Source: Streptomyces xantholiticus (GTDB taxonomy: Bacteria > Actinomycetota > Actinomycetes > Streptomycetales > Streptomycetaceae). From it: 64,000 nucleotides of DNA. Positions 27,501-35,013 of the stretch are shown here, piece by piece. The position numbers and the translations under genes were made by a program. The notes below the pieces were generated by a model that was not told the origin of the DNA, did not search any database, and was given only the letters and a program-made list of their open reading frames with translations. Each line of letters begins with the position of its first letter. Position 1 is the stretch's first letter. Location: contig NZ_BMWB01000017.1 of assembly GCF_014651015.1 (NCBI RefSeq), positions 62,001 to 126,000 on the forward strand, in the 5' to 3' direction.

Positions 27501-28319
27501 GTGGCCGAGCAGCACACCCCCGGATCCCTGATCGTCACCCTCTACGGCGCGTACGGACGCGACCGGCCGGGTCCCCTCGCCGTGGCCGAGCTGATCCGGC
27601 TGCTGGGCGCTCTCGGCGTCGACGCGCCGTCCGTGCGCTCCTCGGTCTCCCGGCTGAAACGGCGCGGGCTGCTCGTCCCGGAGCGCACGTCCGAGGGCGC
27701 GGCCGGGTACGCCCTGTCCCCGGACGCCCGCCAGCTGCTCGACGACGGTGACCGGCGCATCTACGCCCCGTCGTCCGCCGACCTCTCCGACGGCTGGGTC
27801 ATCGCCGTCTTCTCCGTGCCGGAGGCCGAGCGGCACAAGCGCCATCTGCTGCGCTCCCGACTGGTCAGACTCGGCTTCGGGGCGGCCGCGCCGGGGGTGT
27901 GGATCGCGCCGGCCAGGCTCTGCGAGGAGGCCAGGCACACGCTGCGACGGCTCCAGCTGGACGCGTACGTGGACCTCTTCCGCGGGGAGCACCTCGGCTT
28001 CGCGGCGACGGCGGAGTCGGTCTCGCGCTGGTGGGACCTGGCGGCCATCGCCAAGCAGCACGAGGAGTTCCTCGACCTGCACGAACCGGTGCTGCGCTCC
28101 TGGGAGGCCCGCGAGGACACCCCGGCGGAGGCGGCCTACCGGGACTACCTGTCGGCCCTGGACTCGTGGCGGCGCCTGCCCTACGCCGATCCCGGCCTGC
28201 CGGGCGAGCTGCTGCCGCAGAGCTGGCCGGGCGGCCGCTCGGCGGAGGTCTTCGGCCGGCTGCACGCACGACTGCGGGACGCGGGGGCCCTCTTCGTCAC
28301 CGGGCAGCCGCGGCCGTGA
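27501..28319 (+). CDS. PaaX-family transcriptional regulator
   Basis: 272-residue regulator of the phenylacetyl-CoA-responsive PaaX family. The N-terminal winged helix (GSLIVTLYGAYG, then SVRSSVSRLKRRGLLVPERT) is followed by the PaaX central domain (WVIAVFSVPEAERHKRHLLR; LRSRLVRLGFGAAAPGVWIAP) and the C-terminal helical domain (YRDYLSALDSWRRLPYADPG, LPGELLPQSWPGGR). GTG 27501 follows the ligase stop by four bases, so the two are one transcript. PaaX proteins repress aromatic catabolic genes and are released by an aryl-CoA. The effector here is probably the CoA ester made by the ligase. Two copies of a shared palindromic element in the cluster are its likely targets. Confidence 0.9.
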   Translation: MAEQHTPGSLIVTLYGAYGRDRPGPLAVAELIRLLGALGVDAPSVRSSVSRLKRRGLLVPERTSEGAAGYALSPDARQLLDDGDRRIYAPSSADLSDGWVIAVFSVPEAERHKRHLLRSRLVRLGFGAAAPGVWIAPARLCEEARHTLRRLQLDAYVDLFRGEHLGFAATAESVSRWWDLAAIAKQHEEFLDLHEPVLRSWEAREDTPAEAAYRDYLSALDSWRRLPYADPGLPGELLPQSWPGGRSAEVFGRLHARLRDAGALFVTGQPRP

Positions 28320-28383
28320 CCGCGGGGGCCGGCGGTGTACCACGGCGGGCCGCACCCGGATCCGTGCCGCCGCCAGGAGTGCC

Positions 28384-30771
28384 TCAGCCCAGAGTGAGCC
28401 GCGGTCTGGGGGCGTCGGTGCGGCCGGTGGGGGGTTTGCGGCTGCCCGCCCGGTACGGGAGGGGCCAGGGCGCTGCGTCGCCGGTGTAGTTCTGGTCGGC
28501 CGCCGCGTGGAGCGTCCAGTGCGGGTCGTAGAGGTGGGGGCGGGCCAGGGCGCAGAGGTCGGCGCGACCGGCCAGCAGGATCGAATTGACGTCGTCCCAG
28601 GAGGAGATGGCGCCGACCGCGATGACGGGCACATGCGCTTCGTTGCGGATCCGGTCGGCGTACGGGGTCTGGTAGGAGCGGCCGTACTCGGGGCGCTCGT
28701 CGGCGACCACCTGGCCGGTGGAGACGTCGATGGCGTCGGCGCCGTGAGCGGCGAAGGCGCGGGCGACGGCCACCGCGTCCTCGGCGGTGGTGCCGCCGTC
28801 GGCCCAGTCGGTGGCCGAGATGCGGACCGTCATGGGCTTGTCGTCGGGCCAGATCTCGCGCATCGCGTCGAAGACCTCGAGGGGGAAGCGGAGCCGCCGC
28901 TCGAGGGAACCTCCGTAGGCGTCGGTCCGTCGGTTGGTCAGCGGGGAGAGGAAGCCCGACAGCAGGTAGCCGTGGGCGCAGTGGAGTTCGAGGAGGTCGA
29001 AGCCGCTGCGTGCGGCGCGCCGGGTGGCGGCGGCGAACTGCTGCCGGATCTCGGTGAGTCCGGTGCGGTCGAGTGCGTGCGGGATCTGGTTGGTCCCCGG
29101 GCGGTAGGGGAGCGGTGACGCGGCGGACACGGGCCAGTTGCCGGTGTCGAGCGGCTGGTCGATGCCTTCCCACATGAGCCTGGTGGAGCCTTTGCGGCCG
29201 GAGTGGCCGAGTTGGACGCCGATCGCGGTACCGGGTGAGCTGTGGTGGACGAAGTCGGTCACGCGGCGCCAGGCGGCGGCCTGTTCGGGGCTGTAGAGGC
29301 CGGTGCAGCCGGGGGTGATGCGGCCCTCGGGGCTGACGCACACCATCTCGGTCATGACCAGGCCCGCCCCGCCGAGGGCGCGGGCGCCGAGATGCACGAG
29401 ATGGAAGTCGCCGGGCATGCCGTCCTGTGCGACGTACATGTCCATGGGTGAGACGACGACACGGTTGCGCAGGGTCAGCCCGCGCAGCCGGAAAGGGGTG
29501 AACATCGGCGGGGTGTCCGGCTGGCAGCCGAAGTCACGCTCGACGGCATCGGTGAAGGCGGGGTCGCGCAGCCGCAGGTTGTCGTGGGTGACGCGGCGGC
29601 TGCGGGTGAGGAGGTTGAAGGCGAACTGGCGGGGCGGCTGGTCGGTGTGGCCGGCGAGTTCCTCGAACCAGCGCAGGCTGGCGGCGGCAGCGCGCTGGGT
29701 CGACTCGACGACCGGGCGGCGCTCGGTCTCGTAGGCGGCGAGGGCGGCGGACAGGTCGGGCTGCTCCTCGATGCAGGCGGCGAGCGCGAGGGCGTCCTCG
29801 ACGGCGAGCTTGGTGCCGGAGCCGATGGAGAAGTGCGCAGTGTGCGCGGCATCACCGAGGAGGACCATGTTGCCGTGCGACCAGCGGTCGTTGACCACGG
29901 TACGGAAGGCGATCCAGGCCGAGGAGTTGCCGCGCAGGGGGCGGCCACCGAGGGCCTCGGCGAAGACCTTGGCGCAGCGCTCGGTCGACTGCTGCTCGTC
30001 GCAGGCGTCGAGACCGGCGGCGCGCCAGACCTCCTCGCGCATCTCGACGATGACGGTGGAGGCGCCGGATCGGTGCTGCGGCCCGGAGGACCTCGCTGCG
30101 GGGTGGTCGTCGGGTGACGGGCGGGAGTACGGGTAGCCGTGGAGCTGCATCACGCCGTGCTCGGTCTCGGCGACATCGAAACGGAAGGAGTCGAAGGCGA
30201 AGTCGGCGGCGAGCCAGATGTAACGGCAGCGGTGGGTGGTGATGCGGGGTGCGAAGACGTCGGCGTGCGCCTCACGGGTCAGGCTGTTGACGCCGTCCGC
30301 GGCGATGACGAGGTCGTGGGACACGGCGAGTTCTGCGGCGGGCGGGGCGGGTGTGCGGAAGCGGAGGCGCACGCCGAGGGACTCGCAGCGTTCGTGGAGG
30401 ATCTCCAGGAGCCGGCGGCGGCCGAGGGCGGCGAAGCCGTGCCCCCCGGAGGTGAGGGTGCGGCCGCGGTGGGTGATGTCGATGTCGTCCCACCGTACGA
30501 ACTCGTCCTGAAGAGCGCGGTGAACGACGGGGTCGGCGTGCTCGATGCCGCCGAGGGTCTCGTCGGAGAGGACGACACCGAAGCCGAAGGTGTCGTCCGG
30601 TGCGTTGCGTTCCCAGACGGTGACCTTGCGCGCGGGGTCGAGCCGCTTGAGCAGCGCGGCGGCGTACAGCCCGCCGGGACCGCCGCCGATGACGGCGACG
30701 CGCAGCGGACGCGGTGTGCCGGCGGCTTGCTCGGGCGTGGCGCTCCGGTCGCGGCGGGCGCGGCCGACCAC
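28384..30771 (-). CDS. Bifunctional flavin monooxygenase / OYE-type reductase (2-aminobenzoyl-CoA monooxygenase/reductase or salicylyl-CoA 5-hydroxylase type)
   Basis: Two enzymes in one chain of 795 residues. The N-half is a class A flavin monooxygenase (RVAVIGGGPGGLYAA FAD loop; GDAAHTAHFSIGSG ribityl motif). The C-half is an Old Yellow Enzyme-like FMN barrel (TPFRLRGLTLRNRVVVSPMD, LHCAHGYLLSGFLSP, TNRRTDAYGGSLERRLRF). This fusion is known from 2-aminobenzoyl-CoA monooxygenase/reductase, which hydroxylates and then hydrogenates the ring, destroying aromaticity. The GTG at 30771 has AAGGGG at good spacing and gives the family's length. An ATG at 30972, one base past the hydratase stop, would add a 67-residue Pro/Ala-rich extension and cannot be excluded. 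No gentisate dioxygenase is present, which disfavours the salicylate route. Confidence 0.88.
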   Translation of the reverse strand: MVGRARRDRSATPEQAAGTPRPLRVAVIGGGPGGLYAAALLKRLDPARKVTVWERNAPDDTFGFGVVLSDETLGGIEHADPVVHRALQDEFVRWDDIDITHRGRTLTSGGHGFAALGRRRLLEILHERCESLGVRLRFRTPAPPAAELAVSHDLVIAADGVNSLTREAHADVFAPRITTHRCRYIWLAADFAFDSFRFDVAETEHGVMQLHGYPYSRPSPDDHPAARSSGPQHRSGASTVIVEMREEVWRAAGLDACDEQQSTERCAKVFAEALGGRPLRGNSSAWIAFRTVVNDRWSHGNMVLLGDAAHTAHFSIGSGTKLAVEDALALAACIEEQPDLSAALAAYETERRPVVESTQRAAAASLRWFEELAGHTDQPPRQFAFNLLTRSRRVTHDNLRLRDPAFTDAVERDFGCQPDTPPMFTPFRLRGLTLRNRVVVSPMDMYVAQDGMPGDFHLVHLGARALGGAGLVMTEMVCVSPEGRITPGCTGLYSPEQAAAWRRVTDFVHHSSPGTAIGVQLGHSGRKGSTRLMWEGIDQPLDTGNWPVSAASPLPYRPGTNQIPHALDRTGLTEIRQQFAAATRRAARSGFDLLELHCAHGYLLSGFLSPLTNRRTDAYGGSLERRLRFPLEVFDAMREIWPDDKPMTVRISATDWADGGTTAEDAVAVARAFAAHGADAIDVSTGQVVADERPEYGRSYQTPYADRIRNEAHVPVIAVGAISSWDDVNSILLAGRADLCALARPHLYDPHWTLHAAADQNYTGDAAPWPLPYRAGSRKPPTGRTDAPRPRLTLG

Positions 30772-30973
30772 GAGCGCCCCTTGAGCACGGTCCGCGTTGT
30801 CGACCGGTTCCCGAACCGGGTCCGCGTCGGGCGCGGCGCCCTGGGCCATGCGGACGGGTGCGCTCAAAGGCGGCAGCAGGTCGCCGGGGCTCGTCGGGTG
30901 CGGGGCCGGACCGGGAGGGGCCGGGGCCGGGCGTCCCCCTGGCCGAGGGGCCGGGGTCGCTGCCGGAGGCATG

Positions 30974-31801
30974 TCAGCGGCCCTGCCACTTCGGGGGGCG
31001 CTTCTCGGTGAAGGCCGCGTGGAACTCCGCGTAGTCCTCACCGTTCATCAGCAGCGCCTGCGTCGCCGCGTCGAGCTCGACCGACGCGGCGAGCGGCATG
31101 TCGAGCTCGGCCGTCAGCAGAGCCTTGGTCTGGGCATGTGCCAGTGCCGGGCCGTCCGCGAGGCGGCGGGCCAACTCGGCGGCCCGGGCGTCCGCCCCGC
31201 CCTCGTCGGTCAGCTCGCTGATCAGGCCGATCCGCTCCGCCTCCGTGGCGCGGACCACGTCGCCCAGCATGAGCAGACGCGTCGCATGGCCGAGACCGAC
31301 CACCCTGGGCAGCAGATAGGCGGCGCCCATGTCGCCGCCGGAGAGCCCCACCTTGGTGAACAGGAAGGCGAAGCGGGCCGAGGGGTCCGCGATCCGGAAG
31401 TCGGCCGCGAGGGCCAGCACCGCTCCCGCGCCCGCGGCGACGCCGTGCACCGCCGCGATCACGGGGAAGGGGCACTCCCGGATCGCCCGGACGACCTGGC
31501 CGGTCATCCGGTTGAAGTCGAGGAGCTGTGCCGTGTCCATGGACAGGGTCGCGCCGATGATCTCGTCGACGTCTCCCCCGGAGCAGAACCCCCGCCCTTC
31601 ACCGGCGAGCACGAGGGCCCGCACCGAGCGTTCCCGTGACAGCTCGGCGAGCAGATCGCGCAGGTCGGCGTAGGCACCGAAGGTGAGGGCGTTGAGCTTG
31701 TCGGGGCGGGCGAGGGTGACGGTCGCCACACCGTCGTCCCTCGTCAGCCGCAGATGACGCCAGTCCTCGGTGCGGGGCGCGGAACCGGTAAAGGGGCTCA
31801 T
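30974..31801 (-). CDS. Enoyl-CoA hydratase/isomerase family protein
   Basis: 275-residue crotonase-fold enzyme. The oxyanion segment LAGEGRGFCSGGDVDEIIG and the second loop AAVHGVAAGAGAVLALAADF are present, with the acidic region KVGLSGGDMGAAYLLPRVVG. AAGGAGG nine bases upstream supports ATG 31801. It is the first gene of the leftward pair with the monooxygenase-reductase (1-202 bases apart depending on that start). A role in hydration or ring cleavage of the dearomatised CoA ester is inferred. The C-terminal AFTEKRPPKWQGR ending is typical of this subfamily. Confidence 0.9.
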   Translation of the reverse strand: MSPFTGSAPRTEDWRHLRLTRDDGVATVTLARPDKLNALTFGAYADLRDLLAELSRERSVRALVLAGEGRGFCSGGDVDEIIGATLSMDTAQLLDFNRMTGQVVRAIRECPFPVIAAVHGVAAGAGAVLALAADFRIADPSARFAFLFTKVGLSGGDMGAAYLLPRVVGLGHATRLLMLGDVVRATEAERIGLISELTDEGGADARAAELARRLADGPALAHAQTKALLTAELDMPLAASVELDAATQALLMNGEDYAEFHAAFTEKRPPKWQGR

Positions 31802-31865
31802 GGAGTGGGGCCTCCTTCGGCGCGGGCGGTCTGCTGCATCCGCCTTCGAAGCTATCACTCATTTA

Positions 31866-31891
31866 TGACTGCCGTCATGAGTACGCGATAC
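31866..31891. promoter_or_regulatory. Second copy of the candidate PaaX-type operator, upstream of the hydratase gene
   Basis: TGACTGCCGTCA (31866-31877), eight bases, then CGATAC (31886-31891). The core differs from the ligase-promoter copy in one base. Flanking CTCAT/ATGAG extend the symmetry. It lies 65 bases upstream of the hydratase ATG. Confidence 0.5.
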
Positions 31892-32025
31892 GACTGTTGC
31901 GACTCGGAGAAAGTCCGGTCCCGGTTCTGGCACAGCTCCCGGGCACCACAGCCGCTCGCCCGCGGTTCGGCGTCCTGCGCTCCGTAGGGTTGCGCACTGG
32001 AACTGCCACCGAACGGAAGTCCGCC

Positions 32026-32457
32026 TTGCCCCCAGCCACCGGTCCCGCCTCGTCGCGATTCACGCTGCCGCACACCACGGCGGCCGTCCCCATGGCGCGC
32101 GCGCTGGTCCGCGCGGCACTGGAGGACGGCAGCCACCCGGCGGCGGCGGACCGCGACACCGCGGAGCTGCTCACGGCGGAGCTGGTCGCCAACGCGGTGG
32201 AGCACACCACGGAGGACTCGCCCATAGAGCTCGTGGTGGAGCTGCTGCCGTCGGGCTGCCAGGTCGAGGTCCATGACACGGACCCGCTGCCGCCCGCCGG
32301 ACTCACCGAGGGCGCGCCGATGCCACGGCCGGACCCGTGGCAGGAAGGCGGCCGCGGGCTGCTGCTGATCCGGGCGCTGAGCGAGGCCTGCGGCCACCGG
32401 CCCACGGAGCGCGGCAAGGCCGTCTGGTTCACCCTCCCGCCAGAGGTCCGAACCTGA
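32026..32457 (+). CDS. ATP-binding protein, anti-sigma-factor kinase (RsbW/SpoIIAB-like) family
   Basis: 143-residue GHKL ATPase of the HATPase_c_2 group that is very numerous in Streptomyces. N-box AELLTAELVANAVEHTT and G2-box WQEGGRGLLLIRALSEACG are clear; the middle strand ELVVELLPSGCQVEVHDTDP carries the G1 Asp. Such proteins phosphorylate anti-anti-sigma factors or bind sigma factors. No partner gene is adjacent. The TTG at 32026 (GGAAG seven bases upstream) gives the normal compact N-terminus SSRFTLPHTTAAVPMARALV; the frame is open back to 31897. A strong terminator follows. Confidence 0.8.
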   Translation: MPPATGPASSRFTLPHTTAAVPMARALVRAALEDGSHPAAADRDTAELLTAELVANAVEHTTEDSPIELVVELLPSGCQVEVHDTDPLPPAGLTEGAPMPRPDPWQEGGRGLLLIRALSEACGHRPTERGKAVWFTLPPEVRT

Positions 32458-32536
32458 CCGGCGCCCCCTCGCGCTTTCAGGCGTCGAGCGGCCTGCGCTC
32501 CGGCACGGTCGGCTTCCGCCGCAGGGAAAACACGAA

Positions 32537-32568
32537 GTGGGGTCCGGGCGTGCGAGCCCGGACCCCAC
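32537..32568. terminator. Bidirectional hairpin terminator between ATPase gene and argF
   Basis: A 13-base-pair perfect stem (GTGGGGTCCGGGC with GCCCGGACCCCAC) and a GTGCGA loop, between two convergent genes. Confidence 0.85.
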
Positions 32569-32621
32569 CGATGACGGACACATCAGTCCGCAGTACGCAT
32601 GTCACCCGATCCGGGGCATTC

Positions 32622-33653
32622 CTACACGGAAGCCTTGGCGTCGGCGGCGGTTACACCGGCAAGCGTCGCCACCATGACGGCCTTGATGGTGTGCATACGG
32701 TTCTCGGCCTCGTCGAAGACCACGGAGTGCTCCGACTCGAAGACCTCGTCGGTGACCTCCAGCTCCGTCAGCCCGTGCCGCTCATGGATCTCCCGGGCGA
32801 CCTTGGTGCCCAGGTCGTGGAAGGCGGGCAGGCAGTGCAGGAACCTGACGGCCTCGTTGCCGGTGGCGCGCAGCACGTCCATGGTCACCGCATAGGGCGC
32901 CAGTGCCTTGATGCGCTCGTCCCAGATCTCCTTCGGCTCCCCCATCGACACCCAGACGTCGGTGGCGACGAAGTCGGCGCCCCGCACACCCTCGGCGATG
33001 TCCTCGGTGAGGGTGATCCTGGCACCGCTCGCGGCGGCGACCCGGTGCGCCTCGGCGACGATCCGCTCGGCCGGCCAGTACGCCCTGGGCGCGACGATCC
33101 GCACGTCCATGCCGAGCAGGGCGCCGGTGACCAGGTAGGAGTTGCCCATGTTGAAGCGGGCGTCGCCGAGATAGGCGAAGGCGATCCGCTCCATCGGCTT
33201 GTCGCTGTGCTCGGTCATGGTGAGCACGTCGGCGAGCATCTGGGTGGGGTGCCAGTCGTCGGTGAGCCCGTTGTAGACCGGCACGCCGGCGTGTGCGGCC
33301 AGCTCCTCGACGGTGTCCTGGCCGTCACCGCGGAACTCGATGGCGTCGAACATGCGGCCCAGCACCCGGGCGGTGTCCCGCGCGGACTCCTTGCTGCCGA
33401 TATGGGAGCCGCCCGGGTCGATGTAGGTCGTCGAGGCGCCCTGGTCGGCGGCCGCCACCTCGAAGGAACAGCGGGTCCGGGTCGACGACTTCTCGAAGAT
33501 CAGCGCGATGTTGCGGCCGCGCAGGTGCTGGACCTCGGCGCCCGCTCGCTTGGCCGCCTTGAGCTCGGCGGCCAGGTCGACCAGGCCGCGGAACTCCTCG
33601 GCGGTGAAGTCGAGCTCCTTGAGGAAGTGGCGGCCTTCGAGATGTATCGCCAT
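32622..33653 (-). CDS. argF: Ornithine carbamoyltransferase
   Basis: 343-residue cytoplasmic enzyme joining carbamoyl phosphate and ornithine to citrulline, or the reverse in arginine breakdown. Carbamoyl-phosphate motifs STRTR (FEKSSTRTRCSFE) and HPTQ (DDWHPTQMLADVLTM), the ornithine loop SMGEPKEIW and the catalytic HCLP (FLHCLPAFHD) are all intact. The start at ATG 33653 has AGGAGC upstream and the normal N-terminus. The gene follows arcA by 61 bases on the same strand. With arginine deiminase next to it, the enzyme could work catabolically (arcB role) or biosynthetically; sequence alone does not decide. An ARG-box-like sequence lies in the gap. Confidence 0.96.
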   Translation of the reverse strand: MAIHLEGRHFLKELDFTAEEFRGLVDLAAELKAAKRAGAEVQHLRGRNIALIFEKSSTRTRCSFEVAAADQGASTTYIDPGGSHIGSKESARDTARVLGRMFDAIEFRGDGQDTVEELAAHAGVPVYNGLTDDWHPTQMLADVLTMTEHSDKPMERIAFAYLGDARFNMGNSYLVTGALLGMDVRIVAPRAYWPAERIVAEAHRVAAASGARITLTEDIAEGVRGADFVATDVWVSMGEPKEIWDERIKALAPYAVTMDVLRATGNEAVRFLHCLPAFHDLGTKVAREIHERHGLTELEVTDEVFESEHSVVFDEAENRMHTIKAVMVATLAGVTAADAKASV

Positions 33654-33690
33654 GGTGGCTGCTCCTGCGTGGCGGATGCGATGACAATGG

Positions 33691-33722
33691 AACTCTATAC
33701 GATCCCATGCATTGCTATACAG
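33691..33722 (-). promoter_or_regulatory. ARG-box-like ArgR site upstream of argF
   Basis: CCATGCATTGCTATACA (33705-33721) resembles Streptomyces ARG boxes of the CCATGCAT...TTGCATA type; a second CTATAC at 33695-33700 gives a repeat. It overlaps the arcA stop and is 50 bases before the argF start. ArgR control is inferred. Confidence 0.4.
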
Positions 33723-34947
33723 CATCCCGCTCGAAGGGACAGCTCATGCAGCGCGGACCGCCCCGGCCCCTGCCCAGTTCGCTCCCCGGAATCTCGATGA
33801 CCTCGATGCCCTGCTTGCGCAGATGGGTGTTGGTCGTGACATTGCGCTCGTAGGCGACGACGACACCGGGCTCCACGGCCAGGACGTTGCAGCCGTCGTC
33901 CCACTGCTCGCGCTCCGCCGAGTGCACGTCCTGCGTGGCCGTCAGCACCCGTACGTCCCTCAGACCGAGCGCCGCGGCGATCGCGTCGTGCATCCGCTCC
34001 GGCGGATGGTCGCTGACCTTCAGTCCGCCGACACCCTCTGCGGGCTCGATGGTGTACGAGCGGAGCATGCCAAGGCCCGCGTACTTGGTGAAGGTGTCGC
34101 CGTCGACCATCCCCATCACGGTGTCCAGATGCATCAGCGCCCGCCGTTTCGGCATGTCGAGCGCCACGATCGTGCGGGCGGAACCGGCCGCGAAAAGGCC
34201 GCGGGCCAGCATCTCCACCGCCTGCGGTGTGGTGCGCTCGCTCATCCCGATCAGTACCGCACCGTTGCCGATCACCATCACGTCACCGCCCTCGATGGTG
34301 GACGGGTAGTCGTCCTGCCCCTCCGACCAGTGGTGGAACGCACCCGCCTCGGGGCCCGAGAAGAGCGGGTGGTGCCGGTAGATCGCTTCGAAGTGGACGG
34401 TCTCGCGTCTGCGGGCCGGCCAGCGCATCGCGTTGATCGACACGCCGTCGTAGATCCAGGCCGAAGTGTCGCGGGTGAAAAGGTGGTTGGGCAGCGGGTG
34501 GAGCAGAAAATCGTCCAGGTCCATCACGTGGAAGCGCACCGAGGTCGGCTCCGGATGGCCGGCAAGGAACTCCCTCTTGGTCATCCCGCCCACCAGCGCC
34601 TCGACGAGCTCGGCGGGGGGCAGCTCGTCGAACACGGCTCGCAGGTGGTCGGTGGCGAGCGGCCCGTACTCCTTCTCGTCGAAGACACGGTCCAGCACCA
34701 GCTTCCTGGCCTCGGGGATCTCCAGCGACTCGCGCAGCAGATCGCCGAAGAGATGCACCTCCACGCCCCGGTCGCGCAGCACGTCCGCGAACCCGTCGTG
34801 CTCCTGCCGGGCCCGCCGCACCCAGAGCACGTCGTCGAAGAGCAGTGCGTCCTTGTTGCTCGGGGTGAGCCGCTTCAGCTCCAGGTCAGGGCGGTGGAGC
34901 ATGACCCGGCGCAGCCGCCCGGTCTCGGAGTCGACATGGAATCCCAT
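33715..34947 (-). CDS. arcA: Arginine deiminase
   Basis: 410-residue enzyme hydrolysing arginine to citrulline and ammonia, first step of the arginine deiminase pathway. Guanidine-modifying fold motifs are present: NHLFTRDTSAWIYDGVSIN, IEGGDVMVIGNGAVLIG, MHLDTVMGMVDGDTFTKY (catalytic Asp/His region), DDGCNVLAVEPGVVVAYERN and the nucleophilic Cys in RGGPRCMSCPFERD. ATG 34947 gives the canonical MGFHVDSETGRLRRVMLHRP start. It precedes argF, so citrulline could pass straight to the carbamoyltransferase. No carbamate kinase or arginine/ornithine antiporter is in the window, so a complete energy-yielding pathway is not shown. Confidence 0.95.
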   Translation of the reverse strand: MGFHVDSETGRLRRVMLHRPDLELKRLTPSNKDALLFDDVLWVRRARQEHDGFADVLRDRGVEVHLFGDLLRESLEIPEARKLVLDRVFDEKEYGPLATDHLRAVFDELPPAELVEALVGGMTKREFLAGHPEPTSVRFHVMDLDDFLLHPLPNHLFTRDTSAWIYDGVSINAMRWPARRRETVHFEAIYRHHPLFSGPEAGAFHHWSEGQDDYPSTIEGGDVMVIGNGAVLIGMSERTTPQAVEMLARGLFAAGSARTIVALDMPKRRALMHLDTVMGMVDGDTFTKYAGLGMLRSYTIEPAEGVGGLKVSDHPPERMHDAIAAALGLRDVRVLTATQDVHSAEREQWDDGCNVLAVEPGVVVAYERNVTTNTHLRKQGIEVIEIPGSELGRGRGGPRCMSCPFERDAV

Positions 34948-34988
34948 GCCCCCATCCTGGCCGTGCGGACCGCCGGGCACACGCCGTA

Positions 34989-35011
34989 CGCGGTTCTTGG
35001 CCGCGAACCGC
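34989..35011 (-). terminator. Short hairpin after the GTPase-cassette end
   Basis: GCGGTTC and GAACCGC pair across eight bases, directly after the stop of the last cassette gene and before arcA. It is a modest terminator candidate that would separate the two units. Confidence 0.4.
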
Positions 35012-35013
35012 CT

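Noticed and set aside
28384..30972. Salicylyl-CoA 5-hydroxylase of a gentisate pathway
   Set aside because: No gentisate dioxygenase or related ring-cleavage gene is present; the C-terminal OYE domain and beta-oxidation neighbours fit the 2-aminobenzoyl-CoA route better, though the name remains possible.
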